Shown here piece after piece: positions 9,359 through 17,917 of a stretch of 64,000 bases of DNA (its first letter is position 1; each line of letters begins with the position of its first letter). The translations under genes were made by a program, and so were the position numbers. Under the pieces are notes generated by a model, which was not told where the DNA came from, did no database searches, and was given only the letters and a program-made list of their open reading frames with translations. The DNA comes from Wolbachia endosymbiont (group A) of Pogonocherus hispidulus. Lineage in GTDB: Bacteria > Pseudomonadota > Alphaproteobacteria > Rickettsiales > Anaplasmataceae. The DNA lies in NCBI RefSeq assembly GCF_964028195.1, contig NZ_OZ034750.1:558001-622000 (forward strand), written 5' to 3'.

Positions 9359-10879
9359 ATGATAAGTAAGTTGAAAAAGCTTAGCACTGGATTTTCTTTG
9401 ACAGGCTTGATTGGCCATAGTGATAATATAAATATGCAAGGAGCAAAAAATAAAAAGAAGAGGTACCCAAAATTTTTGGATAAGACGTTTGCATTGATTG
9501 ATGCAGTGATAAATTTTATTTTAAAACGCGAAAGTAATAACGTAAATGAAGTCCTGAAAGTAACATGGGGACCACTATTTTTTGGTCTGATAGTAATACT
9601 CATCTTTTTTGGGATAGGTGGTATTTGGTCGGCTATAGCTCCAATTGACGGTGCGGTGCATGCAAGTGGAGAAGTTATTGTATCTTCAAATAGAAAAATA
9701 GTTCAACACTTGGGCGGAGGAATAATAAGCAAAATTTTAGTAAAAGAGGGTCAAGCAGTTAAAAAAGATGAGCCCCTAGTTTTGTTGAGTGATGTTAACG
9801 AGAAAGCGAATTTAAGTATCATCAAAGAGAAACTCTTATCATTTTTAGCAACAGAAGCAAGGCTTATTGCAATCAGAGGAGGTTTAGACACGCTCGAGTT
9901 TCCTGATGGGGTTAAAAAATTATCTAACGATGAACTTGTAAATAAAGCGATAAAGAATCAAGTACAGTTGTTCAACTCTCAGAGAAAGAGCATATTGGGA
10001 AAAACAGACATACTGCAACAACGTATAAAGCAGTTAAATGATGAATTAGCGGGGCTAAACTTTCAACTAAATGCAGCTCATAAGCAATATGACTTGATAA
10101 CTGAGGAGTTGGAAACAAAAAGACAATTACTTGATAGTGGCCATATAAGCAAACCACACATTTTAGCTTTAGAAAAACAGTTTGCTGAAATTGAAGGCAG
10201 AGTTGGACATTACCGTTCTGCAATATCTCAAGTGCAGCAAAAAATTGGAGAGAACGAATTAGAAATTATAAACGTGAAAAATGATTCTCAAGAAAGAGCA
10301 AACGCTGAACTTAAGGAAGTTAGTACGTCTATTGCAGACTTGAAAGAGAGGCTGATGGTTGCTGAAGATTCATTAGCACGTACAATAATTAAATCGCCTC
10401 AAGATGGGATAGTCACAGATATAAGATACCATACTGAAGGTGGTGTTATACAATCTGGAGTTCCGATCATGAGTGTAGTGCCATCGGATGATGACCTAAT
10501 AATAGATGCTAAAATTCAGACCAGAAACATAGAAGAGGTACTGTCAGCACAAAAGAAAGATAGCAACATAGTCTCTATTGATGGGCTAGAAGGGCTAAAG
10601 GTTAAAGTTCGTTTAAGTGCTTATAGTGCACGTCGTTTAAGTTTAATTAATGGCATAGTAAGCAATATTTCTCCCGATGCCCTTGATGATCCAAGGCTAG
10701 GGCGTTATTATTCAGTACGCGTAGTGATACCAAAACCAGAGCTTGCTCAGTTTAAAAACGTATACCTATACCCTGGTATGCCAGCAGAAGTGTATATAGT
10801 TACTCAATCCCGTACTCTTTTATCATTCTTGTTTACGCCTATAATTGCAACAGTTGATAGGTCTTTTATAGAAAGGTAG
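9359..10879 (+). CDS. HlyD-family type I secretion membrane fusion protein
   Basis: This periplasmic adaptor links an inner-membrane ABC exporter to an outer-membrane channel. I start at ATG 9359 (MISKLKKL), giving 506 aa; an upstream ATG at 9287 is possible. A single transmembrane helix lies near residues 70-92 (FFGLIVILIFFGIGG), followed by a barrel-sandwich half-motif, a long coiled coil (about 190-330), and the second half with IIKSPQDGIVTDI. No ABC transporter gene is adjacent. Confidence 0.9.
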   Translation: MISKLKKLSTGFSLTGLIGHSDNINMQGAKNKKKRYPKFLDKTFALIDAVINFILKRESNNVNEVLKVTWGPLFFGLIVILIFFGIGGIWSAIAPIDGAVHASGEVIVSSNRKIVQHLGGGIISKILVKEGQAVKKDEPLVLLSDVNEKANLSIIKEKLLSFLATEARLIAIRGGLDTLEFPDGVKKLSNDELVNKAIKNQVQLFNSQRKSILGKTDILQQRIKQLNDELAGLNFQLNAAHKQYDLITEELETKRQLLDSGHISKPHILALEKQFAEIEGRVGHYRSAISQVQQKIGENELEIINVKNDSQERANAELKEVSTSIADLKERLMVAEDSLARTIIKSPQDGIVTDIRYHTEGGVIQSGVPIMSVVPSDDDLIIDAKIQTRNIEEVLSAQKKDSNIVSIDGLEGLKVKVRLSAYSARRLSLINGIVSNISPDALDDPRLGRYYSVRVVIPKPELAQFKNVYLYPGMPAEVYIVTQSRTLLSFLFTPIIATVDRSFIER

Positions 10880-10939
10880 CTCACTCGTTAAAGTAGTAGT
10901 GAAAAAAAAAAAAGTGCCGTAATAAAATTTAGGTTATAG

Positions 10940-11552
10940 TTAGACAATATCAATAACATGTAGCCCTACACTACTTGCAATCCCTATAAATTGAATATCG
11001 AATTTTAAAGAAGGCTCTGTTTTGCTACTTGCATTATGAAGCCTAAAAGAAATAGTCCATCCACCCTCAAACATTATTTCTATTGTACTTGACGAGCCAG
11101 ACTTTCTTTCTATTACTCGTATTCTTTCAGGTATTTTCCATTTTGAACCGTATTCTAATGTGCCGCCAATATTGACGGACTGCAAAGAGACTGTTTTTCT
11201 TTTACACGCTGTTTTTAACATAATCTTATAAAAATCATGACGCCCAAGTAAATATCTGAAAAATTTTTCAACAAATACACCTCTAAAACTTTCACATAGC
11301 CGTTTAAGCTCATCCTCAAACGCTGTTAAAACTGGCAAATAAATTCTTGTTTCTTTTCCTTGAATATCTCTAAATAGCATATTCTGAGCACGCATTTCTC
11401 TTAATTGCATAAATACAGGCTGAATAGTTTTAAAATATTTTTCGCTACATGGATGATCTGTCCATTCTTTACCAAAATCAATTTTATCTGAAAGTCGAGA
11501 ATGTTTTATTGCAGCATGATTGTATTTAGCTGAAATTCCAATTTGACCTTTA
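10940..11552 (-). pseudogene. HaeIII-family restriction endonuclease, C-terminal remnant
   Basis: The minus-strand frame stays open from the stop at 10940 up to the edge of a mini-IS at 11553. An internal ATG at 11410 would give 156 aa, but the reading continues N-terminally through GSKGQIGISAKYNH, SRLSDKIDFGKEW and EKYFKTIQPVF. These segments, plus the C-terminal WTISFRLHNASSK and LKFDIQF, resemble my recollection of HaeIII-type (GGCC) endonucleases. The N-terminal part, and any partner methylase, is missing. The family call is from memory of motifs and is moderately sure; the truncation is clear. Confidence 0.65.
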
Positions 11553-11852
11553 GAACCTGTCTTGAAAAGGAATGAGGAAAAGAATATGATAGTGTAAGTA
11601 AAAAATAGGAGGGGAAATTGTATCTAAGTGATAAGGAATGGGAAATTTTGGAGCCACATGTTGCACAAGGAGAGATAGGGAGGCCAAGGAAGCACAATAT
11701 CAGAACGATTATTAATGCAATAAGGTATATAATGAGAGGTGGTTGTCAATGGAGAATGCTGCCGAAAGATTTTCCGCCATGGAAGACGGTGTATGACTAT
11801 TTTTTACTTATCTCATCATATTCTCTTTCTCATTTCTTTTCAAGACAGGTTC
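11553..11852 (+). mobile_element. 300-bp IS5-type mini-element (MITE) with terminal inverted repeats
   Basis: The ends are inverted repeats starting GAACCTGTCTTGAAAAG, and similarity continues about 40 bp inward with few mismatches. TTA flanks both ends (11550-11552 and 11853-11855), which fits the TNA target duplication of the IS1031-like branch of IS5. The interior codes (TTG 11618) for only the first ~60 residues of an IS5 transposase (LSDKEWEILEPHV, GCQWRMLPKDFPPWKTVYDYF region) and then jumps directly to the right repeat. It is therefore an internally deleted, non-autonomous copy. Confidence 0.8.
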
Positions 11853-11996
11853 TTAGAGCTAACAGAAAAGTTAGTGCGATTAATAATTGATGAAATAGAA
11901 AATGTTGGATTATCTGAAATTATTAAGGAATGCGAGGGTGAGGAAAGAATAAAGATCGATGAAGAAACCCTGCAAAAAATCTTTAATAAAGAATAA
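11853..11996 (+). pseudogene. Orphan 3' coding fragment, unknown
   Basis: An open plus-strand frame beyond the mini-IS encodes about 47 residues rich in Glu/Lys/Ile (TEKLVRLIIDEIENVG ... LQKIFNKE, then a stop). It looks like a genuine protein C-terminus, not random sequence, but has no start of its own. I do not recognise the family. Confidence 0.35.
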
Positions 11997-12005
11997 CTCA
12001 CGATA

Positions 12006-13037
12006 TTAACTTTTTTCATCTGAAACTTTAGATAACTCTGCTTCTAATTCTTCTATTGTTGGCAGAGCGGTTTTTATCTCTTTTGGTAGATTTTCAGTTA
12101 TTCGATATTCTGCTAGCCCTATTGGCTTATTTATGTCTTTTAGTGTATACTTTGCTAGTACATTATCCTTTGACTTACATAAAATTAATCCTATTGAAGG
12201 TTGGTCTGTTTCATGTTTCAATAAATCATCAACCGCTGAAAGATAAAAATTCATTTTACCAGCATACTCTGGCTTAAAATCTTTGTCTTTTAGTTCTATT
12301 ACCACAAAACAACGTAACTTTAAGTGGTAAAACAATAAGTCAATATAGAAATCTTTATTTCCAACATCTAAGTGATATTGCCTACCAACAAACGCAAATC
12401 CTTCCCCTAGCTCTAGCAGAAATTTTTCCATATGTCCTACAAGTCCTTTTTCTACTTCTCTTTCGTGTGCATCTTCTCCTATGCTCAAAAAATCAAAAAT
12501 ATATGGATCTTTTAATGTATAATGTGCTAGATCTGATTGAGGGGATGGTAATTTTTCTTTAAAGTTAGTAATAGCTTTCCCTTGACGCCTGTAAAGCCCA
12601 AGTTCAATTTGCATAACCATCACACTACGTGACCAACCATGCTCTATAGCTTTCTGGAAGTAGAAAAGTCTCTCTTGTGGGTCTTTTATCTTATCCATAA
12701 TCACTACGATATGAAACCAAGGCAATTGTGCAGCAACCTGCTGCACAAATTCAACATTTGGATATTCTTCAGCAAACCTACGCATATATTTTAGGTTTCT
12801 AGCGCTGAAGCCTTTCATCTCGGGAAAGATACTTTTCAAGTCCTTACTTAATTGCTCAATAACTTTAGCTCCCCAGCCGTGTTCTTTTTGCCGTTTTAAG
12901 ATTTCTGTTCCAATATGGTGGTAAAGCAAAATAAGCCTACTATTTACCACAAGTGCTGCTTTATAACGACTAGTAGCAATATGTTCCTTCAACTGCTCTA
13001 AAAATTCTGTATATTCTTTTGCTATAATTTTTGTCAT
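12006..13037 (-). CDS. DUF1016 (YhcG-type) PD-(D/E)XK nuclease-domain protein, copy 1
   Basis: The 343-aa protein has an N-terminal winged-helix-like DUF1016 half (LILLYHHIGTEILKRQ, HGWGAKVIEQLSKDL, FSARNLKYMRRFAEEYP) and a C-terminal nuclease half with FYIDLLFYH (Asp) and FVVIELK (E-x-K). The family is common in mobile DNA and is proposed to act in DNA processing or defence; the exact role is unknown. A closely similar copy lies 11 bp upstream on the same strand. Confidence 0.9.
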   Translation of the reverse strand: MTKIIAKEYTEFLEQLKEHIATSRYKAALVVNSRLILLYHHIGTEILKRQKEHGWGAKVIEQLSKDLKSIFPEMKGFSARNLKYMRRFAEEYPNVEFVQQVAAQLPWFHIVVIMDKIKDPQERLFYFQKAIEHGWSRSVMVMQIELGLYRRQGKAITNFKEKLPSPQSDLAHYTLKDPYIFDFLSIGEDAHEREVEKGLVGHMEKFLLELGEGFAFVGRQYHLDVGNKDFYIDLLFYHLKLRCFVVIELKDKDFKPEYAGKMNFYLSAVDDLLKHETDQPSIGLILCKSKDNVLAKYTLKDINKPIGLAEYRITENLPKEIKTALPTIEELEAELSKVSDEKS

Positions 13038-13048
13038 AGAATTCCTTA

Positions 13049-14080
13049 TTAACTTTTTTTATCTGAAACTTTAGATAACTCTGCTTCTAATTCTTCTATT
13101 GTTGGCAGAGCTGTTTTTACCTCTTCTGGTAGATTTTCAGTGATTTGATACTCTGCTAGCCCTATTGGCTTGTTCATGTCACGTAATGCATACTTGGCTA
13201 CAACTCCAACTTTAGAGCGATACAGGATAAGACCAATTGATGGATTATCATCTGGCTGTCTTAATAAATCATCAACTGCTGAAAGGTAAAAATTCATCTT
13301 TCCAGTGTATTCTGGCTTGAATTTCCCTGCTTTTAGTTCAATTACAATATAGCAACGAAGCTTAACGTGGTAAAAGAGCAAGTCCAAATAGAAATCTCTA
13401 TCTTCAACCTGTAAATGGTACTGCCTTCCTAAAAACGCAAACCCTTCACCAAGCTCTAAAAGGAAACGTTCTATATGAGCTACAAGAGCCTTTTCTACCT
13501 CTCTTTCATGCGCTTTTTTACCAAGACTCAAAAAATCAAATACGTAAGGATTTTTGAGCATTTGCTGTGCTAAATCTGATTGAGGAGATGCAAGCTTATT
13601 TCTAAAGTTTGTCATTGCTTTACCTTCACGTTTATACAAATTTGTTTCAATCTGCATAGATAAGATGTTGCGAGACCAGCCGTGTTCACGCGACTTTTTA
13701 ATATACCAAAATCTTTCTTCTTTATTTTTAATTTCATACATTATTACGATATTGTGACCCCAAGGTAATTGGTCAACAGCTTGTTGACCAATTTCATTTT
13801 CGCTATATTCTCCTGCAAATCTTCTCATATACTTTAGATTTTGAATGCTAAACCCCTTCATATCAGGAAAAGCATCTCGCAAATCTTTACTTAGTTGATC
13901 AATAACTTTCGCTCCCCAGCCGTGTTCTCTTTGCCGTTTTAAGATTTCTGTTCCAATATAATGGTAGAGCAAGATAAGCTTACTATTTACCGCAAGTGCT
14001 GCTTTATAACGGCTCGTTGCAATACGGTCTTTAAGCTGTTCTAAAAGCTCTGTGTATTCCTTTGCTATAATTCTTGTCAT
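13049..14080 (-). CDS. DUF1016 (YhcG-type) PD-(D/E)XK nuclease-domain protein, copy 2
   Basis: This is a paralogue of the preceding DUF1016 gene and is also 343 aa. Conserved segments include HGWGAKVIDQLSKDL, FLELGEGFAFLGRQYHL-type sequence, FYLDLLFYH and YIVIELK. Both intergenic ends carry near-identical DNA (the C-terminal PTIEELEAELSKVSD codons), so this is a tandem duplication. Catalytic residues are kept in both copies. The two genes are probably co-transcribed, this one first. Confidence 0.9.
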   Translation of the reverse strand: MTRIIAKEYTELLEQLKDRIATSRYKAALAVNSKLILLYHYIGTEILKRQREHGWGAKVIDQLSKDLRDAFPDMKGFSIQNLKYMRRFAGEYSENEIGQQAVDQLPWGHNIVIMYEIKNKEERFWYIKKSREHGWSRNILSMQIETNLYKREGKAMTNFRNKLASPQSDLAQQMLKNPYVFDFLSLGKKAHEREVEKALVAHIERFLLELGEGFAFLGRQYHLQVEDRDFYLDLLFYHVKLRCYIVIELKAGKFKPEYTGKMNFYLSAVDDLLRQPDDNPSIGLILYRSKVGVVAKYALRDMNKPIGLAEYQITENLPEEVKTALPTIEELEAELSKVSDKKS

Positions 14081-14726
14081 AGGATTCCTTTCAACGATTT
14101 TTATTATTACATGATTCTTTTATTTGTTGAAATTCTCTCTTCGGCCTGCTACTTTCAGCTCAGCCTTGTCTTAAGTTCAACAATGCATTTATATTAACTT
14201 CTAATACCAACTTCGTTATTGGGAAGGCAAATATCACAAATTCGCTCAAATCCCCATCTATAGACAAAAAGGCGCTCTTTGCTATGGTTGTTTTGCCACT
14301 GCCACCTTTTTGACCACCGATAACTATTCCCTACTTTAATTCTATTACGATATTTAGAGTCAAGATATTTTAGTATTTTGATACTTTAGTACTTTAATAT
14401 TTTGATATTTTAGTATTTTGATACTTTAATGTTTTAGTATTTTGATATCACAAACACTTAAATAAGAAAAAGTCTGCCATACAGATTTGCTTACACTAAC
14501 TTTTATTCAAATTCTAAAGGGTATTACAGATGTTTTCTGAATAAAGCTATAAACTATTACCTGATTACAAACAACGCTATAAAAACCTTTTAAAACGCTT
14601 TAAATGGCCACCGTGTTTCTATTACACTTAAACCTCAAAGTATGTCTGCAAACTTACAAACAAGCTAATTAATGAGGCATGAATTGTTCACTAACTCATG
14701 TACACAAAATTTCTTGGCGTGAGTTC
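14081..14726. other. Intergenic region with decayed sequence and AT-rich repeats
   Basis: There is no intact gene here. It holds the ParA remnant described separately and, at about 14350-14450, several imperfect repeats of a TTTAGTATTTTGATA-like unit. The repeats are partly palindromic, so they could fold. I see nothing else in 14450-14726. Confidence 0.6.
14164..14328 (-). pseudogene. ParA-like ATPase N-terminal remnant
   Basis: Reading the minus strand gives GIVIGGQKGGSGKTTIAKS, the deviant Walker A motif of ParA/Soj-type partition ATPases. A stop codon lies immediately before it, and the following ~35 residues no longer resemble the family. WO prophages commonly carry such a ParA gene, so this may be a fossil of an earlier prophage. 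Confidence 0.6.
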
Positions 14727-15440
14727 TTAAGCAACTATCTCATCCATTAGGCGTTTCTTCTCTTGTTCATATGCTAGTAATTCTTCTTCCGACCAACTAA
14801 GCTTGTTCATCTCTTCATATGCTCGTTTTATTATTACATCGCTACCGACTATTTTATCTAGGTCCTCTTCCCTTGTTTCTGCTGCATATCGAAAAAAATA
14901 ACACCATTTTTCAACTATATTTTCTAGTTGATCCTTTTTTGTTTTTGGAAATTTTGGTAGTTCTATGAAAGTATACCTAAAGTCATTCAGGTAATGTTTG
15001 CGAGTAACCTTACCTAGAATAGCATGATCTGACTTGTACTCATTCTTGTTTGGAAAAATAATACAATCAGCAACAGTTATAAAGATAACTCTCTTGAGTT
15101 TATGATACTCTTGATCTACTTTATCTATATCTATTTGGTTTACGTAAGTTTTAGCAGCATAATATTGGACACATTTCTCAAAACCTTTGGTCTTAGTGAA
15201 TGCCATTTTAACAATATAACTAGAACCTTGAGAGTCCTCACAAAGAACATCAAAAATGCCCTGCTCTTTAGCGGCAATCTCAAAATCCAAAATGGCAGCT
15301 AAAAATTGAACATTCTGCAAACCAGTAAAGCCTAAAATATCATTGAGAAAATGAATGAGGATGTCTTTATTCCTCTCAGTACCGAATATTCTCTTGAAAG
15401 CGCAATCGGTTCGTGCATCAAGAAATTTTAACAAAGCCAT
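14727..15440 (-). CDS. Rpn-family (PDDEXK) nuclease/transposase-like protein, catalytic motif degraded
   Basis: This 237-aa protein is related to the Rpn recombination-promoting nucleases and to the 313-aa copy at 35911. The N-terminus FLDARTDCAFKRIFG and IHFLNDILGF match. Asp64 (FDVLCED) is present, but the expected E-x-Q is K-M-A at residues 78-80. The C-terminal coiled tail with repeated glycine/lysine units is also absent. It is probably catalytically dead or a decaying gene. Confidence 0.8.
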   Translation of the reverse strand: MALLKFLDARTDCAFKRIFGTERNKDILIHFLNDILGFTGLQNVQFLAAILDFEIAAKEQGIFDVLCEDSQGSSYIVKMAFTKTKGFEKCVQYYAAKTYVNQIDIDKVDQEYHKLKRVIFITVADCIIFPNKNEYKSDHAILGKVTRKHYLNDFRYTFIELPKFPKTKKDQLENIVEKWCYFFRYAAETREEDLDKIVGSDVIIKRAYEEMNKLSWSEEELLAYEQEKKRLMDEIVA

Positions 15441-15563
15441 AGTAAAAATGCCCGAAAAATATTAACGGTTATACACTACTTTCTACAAATAGAAACCTTA
15501 TTTTTACTACACAGTTATATTATGTATTCCTATACAGGTATCTTTCCTAATTCATTTTCTTTA

Positions 15564-15592
15564 TTGAAAAATTAAAAAAAATGCTGTATAAT
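15564..15592 (+). promoter_or_regulatory. Sigma-70-like promoter of the relBE-type pair
   Basis: TTGAAA at 15564-15569 and TATAAT at 15587-15592 are separated by 17 bp and lie about 25 bp before the antitoxin ATG. The same TATAATTATTA core precedes the Rpn gene at 35911. Confidence 0.6.
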
Positions 15593-15616
15593 TATTAGTA
15601 GACTTTGGTAAAACTT

Positions 15617-15832
15617 ATGGCAAACGCTAGTATAGCTCTCAGTAAAGAAACTTCACAGCATCTTGTTGATTTAGCTAAACTTTCCAACCAGTCTGCTCAA
15701 GAGCTAGCAGAAAGGCTAATCAAAGAGGCAATTGAACTTGAAGAAGAAGATATTCTGTTATCTGCAGTTGCTAATGAGTATGACGTTGACGGTGCAGAAG
15801 AAATAGAAGATAGTGAAGACGTCTGGGAATAA
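15617..15832 (+). CDS. RelB/ParD-like antitoxin
   Basis: This small acidic protein is 71 aa from ATG 15617 (MANASIALSKE), or 75 aa from an upstream in-frame start at 15605. It has a short strand then helices (ETSQHLVDLAKLSNQSAQELAERLI), typical of ribbon-helix-helix antitoxins, and an acidic tail for toxin binding. It overlaps the downstream RelE frame by about 20 bp, the usual toxin-antitoxin order. The exact antitoxin family is inferred. Confidence 0.7.
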   Translation: MANASIALSKETSQHLVDLAKLSNQSAQELAERLIKEAIELEEEDILLSAVANEYDVDGAEEIEDSEDVWE

Positions 15833-16052
15833 ACCATACACCATCAAATACCTCAAGCGTGTTCGTAAGGAGGATATACCATCCTTACCAGAGAATATAA
15901 AGACAGGAATCAAAAAAGCGGTAAGAGAGCGACTTACAGTTGATCCAATAAAACTTGGTGAGCCGCTACATCATAGCTTAAAAGGACACAAAAGGCTAAG
16001 AGTTAGTAATTATCGCGTTATATATGTGCGACCTGAAGTTGCATTGTTGTGA
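15813..16052 (+). pseudogene. RelE-like toxin, truncated at the C-terminus by a group II intron
   Basis: The frame encodes YTIKYLKRVRKEDIPSLP and LKGHKRLRVSNYRVIY, typical of RelE ribosome-dependent mRNA interferases. The final beta strands with catalytic residues are missing. Homology fades after NYRVIY, at the point where GTGCG (16025), a group II intron 5' consensus, begins; the last eight or so codons and the stop at 16052 would then be intron sequence. Without splicing, the toxin is probably inactive. Confidence 0.7.
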
Positions 16053-17395
16053 TGGTTAAATTCCATCTCCCCAGACATCAGGGGTAAAGCATGGCCCACA
16101 TTCTGAGAGGTGGCAACTTTTGGGATGCAAGCATGGGACAAAAGGAGGTAACACCAAACCTTATGGTGAATCCCTTCGAGCAAAGCTGCATAAGGTTACG
16201 AAAGAAACCTATGTTAGAACTGTCGTTACGCGGAATATGCGAAAAAAGGTTGAACACGCATAGACCAAAATGGTATGAGATAATTTAAGGAATTAGAATA
16301 GTAGATGTCTAGTTTTGATGTTCTTAATCTTCGGCGGAGAGTAGGAACCTAAGTGTGGCGTGAAACAAGAATGTAGAACAGGGTAACCATCATATTTGCT
16401 CTCTTGAGAAGGTAGCCAAACCGCAAGCTTTATGATGGAAGGATTGTCTAAGAAGCTAATGCCTGAAATAATATTCAGGATATGCTGACGTAGACACTAT
16501 AATTTGGAAGGTAAAGTTGTAAGTAGTAGTAAATATGTTATGAACCAACAAAAAGTTAGGTATGAATGGAATGAAATTCCCTGGCGTAAGCTAGAGCAAT
16601 CTTCATTTAAGCTGCAAAAACGAATTTACCAAGCTTCTAAATGTAATGATGTCAAAAGGATGCACAATCTTCAGAGACTATTACTCAAATCAACAAGTGC
16701 AAGGATGCTTGCTGTTAGAAGGGTAACTCAGGATAATAGAGGAAGAAAGACAGCAGGTATTGATGGAAAAGCTAGCCTTAAGCAAAAAGAAAGATTGCAA
16801 TTAGCAAACTCTTTAAATATAAGGGAAAAAGCAAAACCATCAAGACGTGTTTGGATTCCAAAACCTGTTAAACCAACAGAATATCGTCCTCTTGGAATAC
16901 CTACAATAGCAGATCGAGCAAAACAAACACTTGTAAAAATGGCTTTAGAACCTGAATGGGAGGCAAAATTTGAGCCTAACACTTATGGTTTTAGACCTGG
17001 TAGATCTTGTCACGATTCTATAAGAGCTATATTTGATGCACTAAAAAGAAAAATGGCATTTGTCTTGGATGCAGATATATCTGGATGCTTTGACAATATT
17101 GACCATAAGGTGTTATTGGAAAAGCTTCATACCACACCAACTATAGTAAAGATTATAAGAGGATGGTTAAAAGCTGGCATTATGGAAGGAAAAGTATTCC
17201 AATTTACTAAACAAGGTACAATTCAAGGGGGAACTATCTCACCTTTATTGGCTAATATTGCCTTGCATGGAATGGAATGCTACATAAAAAAAGCTTTGGC
17301 AAACGAACTTTTTTCTGATAAGAAAAAGAGACTTGGAAAAGCATCTCACAGGGATGCACAAAACTCATGCAAAGTAATTTTTTATGCAGATGACT
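16025..17395 (+). mobile_element. Group II intron 1, 5' part only (interrupted by intron 2)
   Basis: The 5' end is placed at GTGCGAC (16025), although GTGAT at 16049 is an alternative. About 480 bp of non-coding domain I-III sequence precede the reverse transcriptase gene. The element runs into intron 2 at 17396, and its remaining RT half and domains V/VI are not found downstream. It is therefore a 5' fragment. Confidence 0.65.
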
Positions 17396-17406
17396 GTGCG
17401 CCGTAG
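16504..17406 (+). pseudogene. ltrA: Group II intron reverse transcriptase, N-terminal half (broken at YADD)
   Basis: The 300-aa frame starts with an alternative codon. It holds RT blocks 0-4: RRVWIPKPVKPTEYRPLGIPT, EPNTYGFRPGRSCHDS, FVLDADISGCFDNIDH and QGGTISPLLANI. It ends at YADD (residues 294-297) plus three codons from the inserted intron 2. The rest of the catalytic domain, maturase X domain and any endonuclease domain are absent, so it cannot work as an RT. Confidence 0.9.
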
Positions 17407-17917
17407 AAACACGGAAAGTGTTGAAGCTGTGCAGTAGATGAGGGAGGGCCCCTCGGAGCCGGTTTGCAAGAGCAGGCTTCAAACAGCCATAAGCTGCTTT
17501 GGTAAAGAGCTAAGGTAGTGAGCGTTATGGAAAAGGCACAATTATGTGTCATGTATGAAATAGAGAGACGAACGCAAGTGAACCACTGATGAAGTGTCGA
17601 AAGCGTAGAGACGACGTCAAAACCAGGGGGTAGTCGTTAACCTGGGATGAATCTACAGGGAGCTTGTTTACTGGGTAGGTGGCGTCCGGCATAAAAGTGG
17701 CGTGAATCTATTTTAGGCTATTGCATGGAACTACGGGAACCTGTCGTTTCGATGAAAAGGGAGAAGTCCAAAGAGCTGATCTCTGAGGATGAGAGTACCG
17801 ATGCGAAAAACAGGGGCGGATTAGCTCGTAGTAGCGAAGAAGTTTCTGTAATGGAAATGGAGTGAAGGGGCTAAGTTATTTAGTTTTAATTATTTATCAA
17901 CCGAAAGGGAGGAGTTA

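Noticed and set aside
14350..14450. Repeat cluster considered as a CRISPR array
   Set aside because: Units are short, imperfect and AT-rich without uniform spacers, and no cas gene is nearby.
16091..16288. 65-codon open frame before the first RT
   Set aside because: It lies in the structured 5' part of group II intron 1, has no family resemblance and is better explained as ribozyme.
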